This document shows positions 33,038-40,710 of a stretch of DNA of 64,000 nucleotides, in pieces. The stretch is taken from the NCBI RefSeq assembly GCF_024298885.1, contig NZ_CP101166.1:744001-808000 (forward strand). The letters run 5' to 3'. Positions within the stretch are counted from its first letter, which is position 1; the number at the start of each line of letters is the position of its first letter. Origin of the DNA: Haloglomus halophilum. Lineage in GTDB: Archaea > Halobacteriota > Halobacteria > Halobacteriales > Haloarculaceae. The notes beneath the pieces were generated by a model. It saw only the letters and a list, made by a program, of their open reading frames with translations, was not told where the DNA came from and searched no databases. Made by a program: the position numbers and the translations under genes.

Positions 33038-34549
33038 ATGTCTGGCTCGGAGCTCGCCGCGCGGGTGCGTGAGACGCTGGAGGCCGACGGAGAGGAGTTC
33101 GCCGCCCGCGTCGAGTCGGAGGTCGAGGACCTCAAGCGCGAGGTGGAGAAGGGCACCTTCGACAACTCCCAGGCCATCGTCGGGCTGGAGTACGAGTTCT
33201 ACGCCGTCGACGCGGAAACGGACGCGCTCAAGCGCGTCCCTCGACGGCTGCTGGAGTACATCGGCTTCGAGAAGGAACTCGGCCTGCACAACGCCGAGAT
33301 GCAGACCTCGCCCGAACCCTGCTCGGCGTACGGCCTGCGCGCGACCGAGCGCGAGGTACAGGCCAAACTCGACGCCGCACAGGCCGCCTGCGAACCCGAG
33401 GGGATGCGCCTCGTCAGCGACGGGATGTGGACGGTCCCGCCGATCGGCGAGACGGCGTCCTCGTATCTGGCGGACAGCATCGAGGAGGATGGGGTGGTGC
33501 TGGCGACGAACATGAGCGACGCCGTCCGCTACCACGCGATGGCCAACACCGGATTCAAGGAGGACATGTCGCTGTCGGCCCCGCACGTCCACCTCGACGC
33601 GCGGACCGTGATGCCCGAGAGCCTCATCACCTCCATCCAGCCCCACTACCAGATGGCCCAGGCCGCCGACCTGCCCGAGCGGTTCCGGTACGCGCTGCGC
33701 GTGGCGGGCCCGCTGGTGGCGCTCTCGGTCAACAGCCCGTTCTTCCCGCCGGACCTCTACGACACGGACGACGCCGAGGAGGTGCTGAGCGAGTGCGCGA
33801 TGGAGAACCGCGTCACCGTCTTCGAGTCCGTCCTCAACCCGGACGGCGAGGCGAAGGTCGACTTCCCGGAGGACGTCGAGGACATCGACCAGGTCGTCGA
33901 CCGCATCGCGGCCGACCGCACCGTCGTCCCGATGCTGCAGGACGATGCGGGGCGCTTCGACGACCGGTTCGCGCATTTCCGCCACAAGCACGGCACCTAC
34001 TGGCGCTGGGTCCGGCCGGTCCTCGACGGGCCATCGCGGGCCGGCGCCAACGCCCGTATCGAGTTCCGGCCGCTCCCCGCGCAGCCGACCGTCCGGGACT
34101 CGATGGCGTTCCTGGCCGTCTTCGCGGGGCTGATGGAGTCGCTGCCGCGCCGTGAGCATCCGCTCCGCTCGCTCCCGTGGGCGGACGCCCGCGACAACTT
34201 CTACGCCGCCGTCGAGGATGGCCTGGAGGCGGACATGAACTGGATCACGCTGGAGGGGACCGAGACGACCGACACCGACGTGCTGTTCGAGGAACTGTTC
34301 GACGCCGCCCGCGACGGGCTCGAACTCCGGGGGCTGAGCGACGACGACATCGACCGCTACGTCCGCCCGCTGGAGCGCCGCTGGGAGACCGGCATCACGC
34401 CCGCGCGCTGGAAGTACCGCGAGGTCGCCCGCCGGGTGAACCACGGTGTCCCGCTCGGTCAGGCCATCTGGGGGATGCAGGCCGACTACATCGACTGGCA
34501 GGCCGAGACCCTCATCGAGGGCTGCTTCACCGACTGGTTCGACGGTTGA
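33038..34549 (+). CDS. glutamate--cysteine ligase family protein (GCS2), paralogue 2
   Basis: This is a 503-residue GCS2 ligase. The same motifs as paralogue 1 appear in order: AIVGLEYEFYAVDAETD, GLHNAEMQTSPEPCS, SDGMWTVPPIGETASSYL, LSAPHVHLDARTVMPESLIT, SIQPHYQMAQAADLP, FRHKHGTYWRWVRPVL and IEFRPLPAQPTVRD. It is clearly related over its full length to the protein encoded at 30232-31854. It differs by SAPHVHLD in place of the DLPGAEHHFP segment, which may mean another amine acceptor. One of the two is probably the gamma-glutamylcysteine ligase GshA; I cannot say which. The gene starts 59 bases after the kinase-like gene. Confidence 0.9.
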   Translation: MSGSELAARVRETLEADGEEFAARVESEVEDLKREVEKGTFDNSQAIVGLEYEFYAVDAETDALKRVPRRLLEYIGFEKELGLHNAEMQTSPEPCSAYGLRATEREVQAKLDAAQAACEPEGMRLVSDGMWTVPPIGETASSYLADSIEEDGVVLATNMSDAVRYHAMANTGFKEDMSLSAPHVHLDARTVMPESLITSIQPHYQMAQAADLPERFRYALRVAGPLVALSVNSPFFPPDLYDTDDAEEVLSECAMENRVTVFESVLNPDGEAKVDFPEDVEDIDQVVDRIAADRTVVPMLQDDAGRFDDRFAHFRHKHGTYWRWVRPVLDGPSRAGANARIEFRPLPAQPTVRDSMAFLAVFAGLMESLPRREHPLRSLPWADARDNFYAAVEDGLEADMNWITLEGTETTDTDVLFEELFDAARDGLELRGLSDDDIDRYVRPLERRWETGITPARWKYREVARRVNHGVPLGQAIWGMQADYIDWQAETLIEGCFTDWFDG

Positions 34550-34555
34550 CGCCGC

Positions 34556-34813
34556 TCACCCGTCGGCGCGGTCCCCGTCCCCGGCAGCGACGTACCGGGC
34601 CCGGAAGCCCGCCGCCAGCAGGAGCGTCGCGAACCCCGCCAGCCCGAGCCAGTCGACGAGCGGGGCGTACGTCCCGTAGCCGACGAGCGCGAGCAGGCCG
34701 CCGTCCGCGGGCCCGCGGTAGGTCCCCGTGAGCAGGAGCGACGCGAGGCCCAGCAGCAGGCCGAGCCCGCCCGCGGGCAGGACGACCCGCCGGTACCACC
34801 AGTCCGTATCCAT
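34556..34813 (-). CDS. small two-helix membrane protein
   Basis: This is an 85-residue protein from ATG 34813 with two hydrophobic helices ([20 protein letters not shown] and [19 protein letters not shown]). They are separated by a short Gly/Asp loop, with a charged C-terminus. No known family is recognised. It is convergent with the GCS2 gene (6 bases between stops) and divergent from purO. Function unknown. Confidence 0.7.
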   Translation of the reverse strand: MDTDWWYRRVVLPAGGLGLLLGLASLLLTGTYRGPADGGLLALVGYGTYAPLVDWLGLAGFATLLLAAGFRARYVAAGDGDRADG

Positions 34814-34940
34814 TGGTCGGGCACGGGACCGCCGCCCGGGTAAACGGTCCGGCCACCTCAGCGGCGGTCGAGCGGGGGACGGCGTGCCCGCCGCGCCCGG
34901 AACCGGCACGCACTTGCCGCCGCTGCCCGCACGCCCGTCC

Positions 34941-35534
34941 ATGTACGTCGGACGCCTGCTCGTGGTCGGCCCCGAAACCGCAGCCTACCGCGTCTCCTCG
35001 CGCTCGTTCCCGAACCGTCAGGCCACCGTCCGCGAGGACGGCGAGACGGTCACCATCGAGCCCACGCCGGACGCCCCGCCCAGCGACAACCCCTACATCT
35101 CCTACAACTGCCTGCGCATCGTCGAGACGCCCGCGGGGACGGCGACCGCCATCGGGAACGGCTCGCACGTCGACCCCGTGGCCGAGAAACTGACGCTGGG
35201 CTACCCGCCCCGCGACGCGCTCGTGACGGCGCTGCACGCACTCGACTTCGAGAAGGACGACTACGACACGCCCCGCATCGCCGGCGTCCTCGGCCCGGAC
35301 GCCGCCTACATCGGGACCGTCCGGAGCGATGCCCTGCTCGTCCGCGAGGTCGACGAACCGACGCTCGTCGCGACCTACGAGGAGGACGCACCCGTCGCGT
35401 TCGACTTCGAGGTCGACGGCCCGGAGGCGGCCGCTCGCGCCGCCTACGACCTCGACTTCGAACACGCGGTCTGTGCGGCCGCCGCGACCCGCGACGGCGA
35501 GGGGTTCGATGTGGCCGCGTTCACGCCGGAGTAG
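34941..35534 (+). CDS. purO: archaeal IMP cyclohydrolase
   Basis: This 197-residue enzyme closes the ring of FAICAR to form IMP, the last step of purine synthesis. PurO is the archaeal type, unrelated to bacterial PurH. The N-terminal signature [20 protein letters not shown] continues into [10 protein letters not shown]. Then come [32 protein letters not shown] and [15 protein letters not shown]. The length matches the family. I chose the ATG at 34941 because the family begins there and the upstream extension is Pro/Arg-rich. Confidence 0.94.
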   Translation: MYVGRLLVVGPETAAYRVSSRSFPNRQATVREDGETVTIEPTPDAPPSDNPYISYNCLRIVETPAGTATAIGNGSHVDPVAEKLTLGYPPRDALVTALHALDFEKDDYDTPRIAGVLGPDAAYIGTVRSDALLVREVDEPTLVATYEEDAPVAFDFEVDGPEAAARAAYDLDFEHAVCAAAATRDGEGFDVAAFTPE

Positions 35535-35682
35535 ACAGATAACAAGAATCTAAACAATATTCCCCACTTAGTGGGCCATCTTGAGAACAATGCCCAGAAT
35601 TTAGAGTTTATCTCCCCTCTCACTCTGCCCGCACCCTGACTACTCATCGGGAGGCACGGCGCACTCGGCGCCGTACGCCGTG
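35535..35682. other. Intergenic region: AT-rich part and 8-bp inverted repeat
   Basis: This is the first part of a 342-bp gene-free stretch. Positions 35535-35620 are AT-rich with GTTTATC. GCACGGCG (35654-35661) and CGCCGTGC (35676-35683) form a perfect 8-bp inverted repeat with a 14-base loop, abutting the first direct repeat. No ORF is convincing. Confidence 0.5.
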
Positions 35683-35809
35683 CGTCTGACGCTTCCACTG
35701 TTTCATCTGTGGCCCCTCGCTTCGACTCGAACCGGCACCCACCGGCCAGTATAACTTCTGCCCACCACGTCAGACGCTTCCACTGTTTCGGGTGGAGCCC
35801 CTCTCTTCG
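35683..35809. repeat. Two 42-bp direct repeats, 85 bp apart, ahead of the phosphoesterase gene
   Basis: Copy 1 (35683-35724) and copy 2 (35768-35809) agree at 35 of 42 positions by hand count. They share CGTC(T/A)GACG, then GCTTCCACTGTTTC unchanged, then CCCCTC and CTTCG. Between them is a TATA-like AGTATAAC (35749-35756). The 85-bp spacing is close to eight helical turns. They may be protein-binding sites for the downstream gene or another element. The complement (GAAACAGTGG, GAGGGG) is loosely reminiscent of haloarchaeal origin-recognition boxes, but no orc1/cdc6 gene is nearby. Confidence 0.65.
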
Positions 35810-35876
35810 GGTGGACACGGGGCGGTGACACACCACACGCCGGGTTCATTGTCCGCGGGTCCGCCGTCACCGGTAG

Positions 35877-36617
35877 ATGCGCCTGGCTGTCCTCGCGGAC
35901 GTGCACGCCAATCTCCCCGCGCTGGAGGCAGTCCTCGCCGACCTCCCGACGGTCGACGCACTGGTCTGTGCGGGCGACGTCGTCGGGTACGGCCCACATC
36001 CGGCCGAGTGCGTGGCGGCGCTCCGCGAGTGGGAGGGGGACGTGCTGGCGGTGCAGGGGAACCACGACCGCGCCGTCGCTGTCGGCGCCGACATCGGTGA
36101 CGGGATGGCGGGGGCCGGAATCCGGCACGCCCGGGCGGAACTCGACGAGGACGCGCTCGCGTGGCTCGACGCACTGCCCGCGGTCCGCACGGCGTTCGAC
36201 GGCCGCCTCCGGGTCGCGCACGGCCACCCCGAGGACCCGGACCGCTACGTCTACCCGTCGCTGTTCGACGAGTCACTGCTCGACGACGAGCGCGTGCTGG
36301 TGCTGGGCCACACCCACGTCCAGGCGCGTCGGGCGTTCGAGCGGTCCGGCTGGGGTGGGCCCGAGCGACGGCTCGTCCTGAATCCGGGGAGCGTCGGCCA
36401 GCCCCGGGACGGCGTCCGCGCGAGTAGCGCGAGCGCGGGCTCGTCGGAGCGGCGCTCCGACGGCGACCCCGATGCGGCGTACGCCACGCTGGGGCTCGAC
36501 GGCAGCCCCGAGGCGACGCTCCACCGGGTGGCGTACGACGTGGAGCGGACGGTCCGGGCCGTGCGTGAGGCGGGGCTCCCCGCGGCCGCGGGCGAGCGGC
36601 TCCGGAAAGGTGCCTGA
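35877..36617 (+). CDS. metallophosphoesterase (YfcE/MJ0936-type phosphodiesterase)
   Basis: This 246-residue calcineurin-like phosphoesterase has the family's metal ligands in order: LADVHANLPAL (Asp/His), CAGDVVGYGPHP (Asp), VQGNHDRAVA (Asn-His), RVAHGHPED (His) and VLGHTHVQARR (His-His). It would hydrolyse phosphodiesters with two metal ions; the substrate is unknown. A Ser/Glu-rich insertion (about 180-200) interrupts the C-terminal sheet. It is followed 50 bases later by the histidine-kinase gene on the same strand. The direct-repeat region lies just upstream. Confidence 0.92.
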   Translation: MRLAVLADVHANLPALEAVLADLPTVDALVCAGDVVGYGPHPAECVAALREWEGDVLAVQGNHDRAVAVGADIGDGMAGAGIRHARAELDEDALAWLDALPAVRTAFDGRLRVAHGHPEDPDRYVYPSLFDESLLDDERVLVLGHTHVQARRAFERSGWGGPERRLVLNPGSVGQPRDGVRASSASAGSSERRSDGDPDAAYATLGLDGSPEATLHRVAYDVERTVRAVREAGLPAAAGERLRKGA

Positions 36618-36667
36618 GCGCGCACCCGATGGACGTATGTCGACTCCAGCCGTAGTGTCTGGCAGTG

Positions 36668-37888
36668 ATGCCCGAGGAGGCGGGGCCATCTGATGACAAA
36701 GGGGCGGCCGACGCGAACCGCGAGCGGGTGCTGGCGTCGCTGCTGGACGCGACCCGTGAGCTGATGATCGCGGGGGACGCCGAGGCCATCTGCCAGGTGG
36801 CTGTCGACGCCGCGAACGACCGGCTCGGCTACGAACTCGTCGGCGCCCACCTCCACCCGGGTGCCCCGCTGTCGGAACGGGCGGCCGCGGACGACGCCCC
36901 GGTGGGGCTGGAGTCGGTGGCGTGGACGGACGCACTGGTCGACATCATCGGCCAGTCCCCACCACCGACCATCGAGCCGGGGGTCGGGGTCGCGTGGGAG
37001 AGCTTCGAGGAGGGGACGCTCCGGGTCTACGACGACCTCCGGACGGCCGACGCCGAGCTGATGGACCCGGACACGGCGTTCCGGAGCGAACTGCACGTCC
37101 CGCTGGGGCGCCACGGACTCCTCATCATCGGGTCGGCCGAGGTCGACGAGTTCGACGCCGAGGACATCTACTTCGCGCGCATCCTCGCGGCCAACACCAC
37201 CGCGGCGCTCGACAACCTCGCCTCCCGCCGAGCGGTCGAGAGGCGCGAGCAGGAACTGGCCCGACAGAACCGCCGGCTCGAGGAGTTCGCGGGCGTCATC
37301 AGTCACGACCTCCGGAACCCGCTGGCCATCGCACAGGCCAGCCTCCAGATGGCGCTCGAGGACGACGGCATGGACGAACTGGAGCGGACACGTGACGCGC
37401 TCGACCGGATGGAGTCGCTGGTCGACGGCCTGCTCACGCTCGCCCGTGAGGGCCGGGGCGTGGGCGACATCTCGGCCGTGGACATCGTCACCATCGCCGA
37501 GCGGGCCTGGACGACCGTCGATACCGGCGACGCGCGCCTCGAGACCGAGCCGGTGCCCGAACTCCAGGCCGACCCCGACCGGCTCCAGCAACTGCTGGAG
37601 AACCTCTTCCGGAACAGTGTGGAACACGGCGCCGACGCCACGGCCGCGCTGACCGTCACCGTCGGCCCGCTCACGGCCGGCGCGGGTTTCTACGTGGCCG
37701 ACGACGGCAGCGGCATCCCCGACGCCGAACGCGAGTCGGTCTTCGAGCACGGCGTCTCGACGGCCGGCGGTACCGGCCTCGGCCTCACCATCGTTCGTAC
37801 CATCGCGGAAGCCCACGGCTGGACGGTCGCGGCGACGGAGAGCGATGCGGGTGGGGCCCGGTTCGAGTTCCGCATCGGCGAGAGCTGA
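36668..37888 (+). CDS. soluble GAF-domain sensor histidine kinase
   Basis: This is a 406-residue protein with no membrane helix. A GAF domain (about 15-190, ELMIAGDAEAICQVAVDAAN, ELHVPLGRHGLLIIG) precedes the H-box VISHDLRNPLAIAQASLQ (His near 212). The HATPase has QQLLENLFRNSVEHG, ADDGSGIPDAE and GGTGLGLTIVRTIAEAHGW. It resembles the kinase half of the membrane kinase encoded at 10594. No response regulator adjoins it, so its partner is elsewhere, as is common in haloarchaea. GTG 36665 directly before the ATG is an alternative start. Confidence 0.92.
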   Translation: MPEEAGPSDDKGAADANRERVLASLLDATRELMIAGDAEAICQVAVDAANDRLGYELVGAHLHPGAPLSERAAADDAPVGLESVAWTDALVDIIGQSPPPTIEPGVGVAWESFEEGTLRVYDDLRTADAELMDPDTAFRSELHVPLGRHGLLIIGSAEVDEFDAEDIYFARILAANTTAALDNLASRRAVERREQELARQNRRLEEFAGVISHDLRNPLAIAQASLQMALEDDGMDELERTRDALDRMESLVDGLLTLAREGRGVGDISAVDIVTIAERAWTTVDTGDARLETEPVPELQADPDRLQQLLENLFRNSVEHGADATAALTVTVGPLTAGAGFYVADDGSGIPDAERESVFEHGVSTAGGTGLGLTIVRTIAEAHGWTVAATESDAGGARFEFRIGES

Positions 37889-37921
37889 TGGCCCCGCACT
37901 CGAACGCGCGGGGCGGCCGGC

Positions 37922-39106
37922 TTACGACTTGAACTTGCTCTGGATGATCTCCAGCGTCTCCTCGCGGTCCTCCCAGTCGACGAAGGCGGCCACGGACGTG
38001 GCCGACGTGACGAGGTCGTGGACGGTGATGTGTGCGTCGTGGAGCGGGTCCACGATGTCGTGGAGGATGCCGGACTCGGCCGGCAGCTCGCCGCCCGTCA
38101 CGCGGACGACGGCGATGTCGTCCTCGACGGTGACCGACGAGAGGATGTCGTCCTCGACCACGGCGTCGTGGAGGACCGTCTCGGCCTCCTCAGCCCGGTC
38201 GTCGTCGACGTAGAACGTGACCGAGTCCATCCCGCTGGCGACACAGTCGATGTTGATGCCGGCCTCGCCGAGCGCGTTGGCGAGCTCCGCGAGGACGCCG
38301 GGCGAGTTCCGGATGGCCCGGCCCGCCACGGTGATACAGGAGAGCCGCCCCTCCCGGAGGTCGATGAGGTTCTGGAACTGCCCCTCGATGCTCGTCCCGC
38401 CGGTGAGCAGGTCACCGTGCTGGTAGTGGACGACCCGGACGTCCATCTTGCCGGTCTTGTACGAGAGCGCGGACGGCGCCACCACCTCCGCACCACGGAA
38501 CGAGAGGTTCCGGAGTTCGTCGACGGAGATCTCCCCGACGTTGCGGGCACCCTCGACGACGCGGGGGTCGCCCGTCATGACGCCCTCGACGTCGGTCACG
38601 ATGACGACCTCGTCGGCGTCCATGTAGTTGCCCAGCATGACGGCGGTCGTGTCGGAGCCGCCGCGGCCGAGCGTCGTGACGTTGCCGTCGTGGTCCTGGG
38701 CGAGGAAGCCGGTGATGACGGGGACGACCCCGTCCATGCGGTCGGCGAGCTTCTTCGCGCGGCGCTGGGTCTCCTCGACGTCGACCTCGCCGTGGGCGTC
38801 CGTGATGACGGGCCAGTCGTCCCGGCCGGGTTCGAGGAACTCGGCGTCGACGCCGCGCGCGCCGAGCGCGGCCTTCAGCATCCGGACGGAGGTGCGCTCG
38901 CCCATGCTGACGATCTCGGCCTCGTCGCTGTCGTCGGCCTCGAAGGTGATGGCGTCGAGCAGGAAGTCCGTCGTGGACCCCATCGCGCTCGCGACGACGG
39001 CGACTTCGTGGCCGGCCTCGACGGCGGCGGCGATGGAGTCGGCGGCCCGGTTGACACGGTCCCCGTTCCCGAGGCTGGTCCCGCCGAACTTGGCGACGAC
39101 GCGCAT
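37922..39106 (-). CDS. lysC: aspartate kinase
   Basis: This 394-residue enzyme phosphorylates aspartate at the head of lysine, threonine and methionine synthesis. The kinase core has KFGGTSLGNGDRV (5-17), SMGERTSVRMLKAAL, FLAQDHDGNVTTLGRGGSDT and TDVEGVMTGDPRVVEGA. Two ACT domains follow (about 255-394, ITVAGRAIRNSPGVLAELAN and VRVTGGELPAESGILHDIVD), which normally give feedback control by end-product amino acids. Convergent with the kinase gene; the start MRVVAKFGG is canonical. Confidence 0.96.
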   Translation of the reverse strand: MRVVAKFGGTSLGNGDRVNRAADSIAAAVEAGHEVAVVASAMGSTTDFLLDAITFEADDSDEAEIVSMGERTSVRMLKAALGARGVDAEFLEPGRDDWPVITDAHGEVDVEETQRRAKKLADRMDGVVPVITGFLAQDHDGNVTTLGRGGSDTTAVMLGNYMDADEVVIVTDVEGVMTGDPRVVEGARNVGEISVDELRNLSFRGAEVVAPSALSYKTGKMDVRVVHYQHGDLLTGGTSIEGQFQNLIDLREGRLSCITVAGRAIRNSPGVLAELANALGEAGINIDCVASGMDSVTFYVDDDRAEEAETVLHDAVVEDDILSSVTVEDDIAVVRVTGGELPAESGILHDIVDPLHDAHITVHDLVTSATSVAAFVDWEDREETLEIIQSKFKS

Positions 39107-39280
39107 CAGTCCGCTCGCCCCCCTGCAGCCGATGGTACGTGGTGCTGCGTCTCGTCGTGCATACCCCGCGCTATCTCCGCGCCGGGGATAACCCTGTCCC
39201 TGAACCGAAGCCTTGCCGAGGTCGGCATCGCCGGGCGGCGAGTGGACGGGGGACCGCCGGCGCCGAGAACAGGTGGCCCG

Positions 39281-40489
39281 TCAGTCGTCGCGGGCCTCGG
39301 CACCGGGCTTGGGCTCGTCCGGCGGCGCCGACTCCGGCCCGACCGGCGCCGGCGTCTCCCCCTTTCGGTGGTCGCCGTTCCCGTCCTCGGCATCGAGCGC
39401 AGCGTCGCCGTTCTCGCGCGCGGCCGCGGCCCGCCGGCGACGCGTCTTCTCCTGTTCCTCCTCCGGGTCGAACGTCACCATCCCCAGCCCGCTGGTGTAC
39501 TCGTAGGCGTGCCACTCCGGAATCACGAGGACACCGTTCAGCTTCCGGATGCGGGCCTGCTTGATGAGCGTGTCCGGGATGATCTCCTCGTTGAGCCGCA
39601 TCTCGACGATGCCGTCGACGACGTAGCCCAGGTCGTGGGGGAAGCCGTCGTGGCCACCCGCGATGGTCGCGCCGGCGAAGATGGGGACGAACCGGCCCTT
39701 CGAGACATCCGCGCGGAGGTCCTTCACGAAGTCGTACGCCTGCACCGGCTGGACGAGCGTCCCCAGCTCGGTCAGCGAGTCGATGAGGACGAGTCCCTCG
39801 TCGACCATGTCCCGTGCCTCGAGCGCGTTGTCGACCTTGTTGCGGACCTCGCCGAGGTCGGTGGGGTCGCGGATGGTCGTGGTGGCGTCGGTCGCCACGT
39901 CGTAGAGATGGGCGTTCCACTCGTCCATCCGGTCGAACATCCGGTCGCGGTCCGAGAGCCGGTAGGTGAAGCAGTCGACGATGTGCAGCTGCCCGGATTC
40001 GAGGAAGGGGAGGACGTTCCACTCCAGCGTGAGGAACTGCTGGACGACGCTCCCCGGCGGTTCCTTGAACGAGACGACGACGGCGGGCTCGCCGCGCTGG
40101 AGCGCCCGCCAGACGAGTTCGGCGTGGACCGCGCGGTCGCGGCTGCCGGCCTCGCCGGCCAGCAGGACGAACGCGTTCCGGGGGAACCCCTGGGGGAGCG
40201 AACTGTCGAACGCCGCCACGCCCGAGCGGACGCGGCGGTGACCACCGCCGGCAGCGGGGTCGAACTCGACCCGTTCGAGTGCGTCCCGGCACGCCGCCGA
40301 ACAGCAGCGATACGTCTCGCCGTCGTGGTTCACCTCGACCCCGTCGGTCGGGATGGGGAGTTCACAGAACGCGCACCGCTCTCCCGCGTGCGGGTGGCCG
40401 GGCTCGGCCTCGCCGTCGTCGCGAGGCGCTTCCGGGTCCGGACCACCGGCCGCATCGTCCTCGGCGGTCGACCGGCGCTCGTCGGTCAT
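39281..40489 (-). CDS. KaiC/RecA-like ATPase with N-terminal TRASH-like zinc motif and degenerate Walker A
   Basis: This is a 402-residue protein. After an acidic leader comes a Cys-rich module (CAFC at 39-42, CCSAAC at 62-67) like TRASH/YHS metal-binding fingers. A RecA-fold domain follows (about 85-330). Its expected P-loop reads AGEAGSRDRA near 111-120, with no Gly-Lys-Ser/Thr. The Walker B-like GLVLIDSLTELG (near 233) is intact. The C-terminus is acidic and disordered. Haloarchaeal relatives (HTR-like proteins) sit near transducer genes. ATP binding is doubtful here. The start is taken at 40489; an in-frame ATG at 40594 would add 35 residues. Confidence 0.8.
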   Translation of the reverse strand: MTDERRSTAEDDAAGGPDPEAPRDDGEAEPGHPHAGERCAFCELPIPTDGVEVNHDGETYRCCSAACRDALERVEFDPAAGGGHRRVRSGVAAFDSSLPQGFPRNAFVLLAGEAGSRDRAVHAELVWRALQRGEPAVVVSFKEPPGSVVQQFLTLEWNVLPFLESGQLHIVDCFTYRLSDRDRMFDRMDEWNAHLYDVATDATTTIRDPTDLGEVRNKVDNALEARDMVDEGLVLIDSLTELGTLVQPVQAYDFVKDLRADVSKGRFVPIFAGATIAGGHDGFPHDLGYVVDGIVEMRLNEEIIPDTLIKQARIRKLNGVLVIPEWHAYEYTSGLGMVTFDPEEEQEKTRRRRAAAARENGDAALDAEDGNGDHRKGETPAPVGPESAPPDEPKPGAEARDD

Positions 40490-40679
40490 GTCCACTGTTT
40501 GGGGTTCCAGCGTAGAAGGGGGTTGCGGTCCCGACGTTCCGAGCCGGTTCCCAACCGGTTCGGGTGCCCTCGGGCGATTATCCGAATTGGCCATATATCT
40601 ATCATCTATGCGATTGGTTCGCCCGCTGGCGGTTCGGTCCGCACCGTCGCGTGCCACCCGTCCCCACCGGACCGAGGCC

Positions 40680-40685
40680 TTTAAC
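40680..40685 (+). promoter_or_regulatory. TATA box of valS
   Basis: TTTAAC lies 26-31 bases before the ATG at 40711, the usual haloarchaeal distance for a leaderless transcript. Confidence 0.6.
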
Positions 40686-40710
40686 CGCGAACCGGGCACA
40701 CCTCACGGTA

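Noticed and set aside
35704..35760. tRNA 3'-end or attachment-site remnant on the minus strand (GGTTCGAGTC followed by GGGGCCAC)
   Set aside because: The T-arm cannot pair (GCCGG against CGAAG) and no integrase gene or other tRNA part is nearby.
35683..35809. Replication origin
   Set aside because: No orc1/cdc6 gene in the window and only a loose similarity of the repeats to origin boxes; kept as a repeat finding only.
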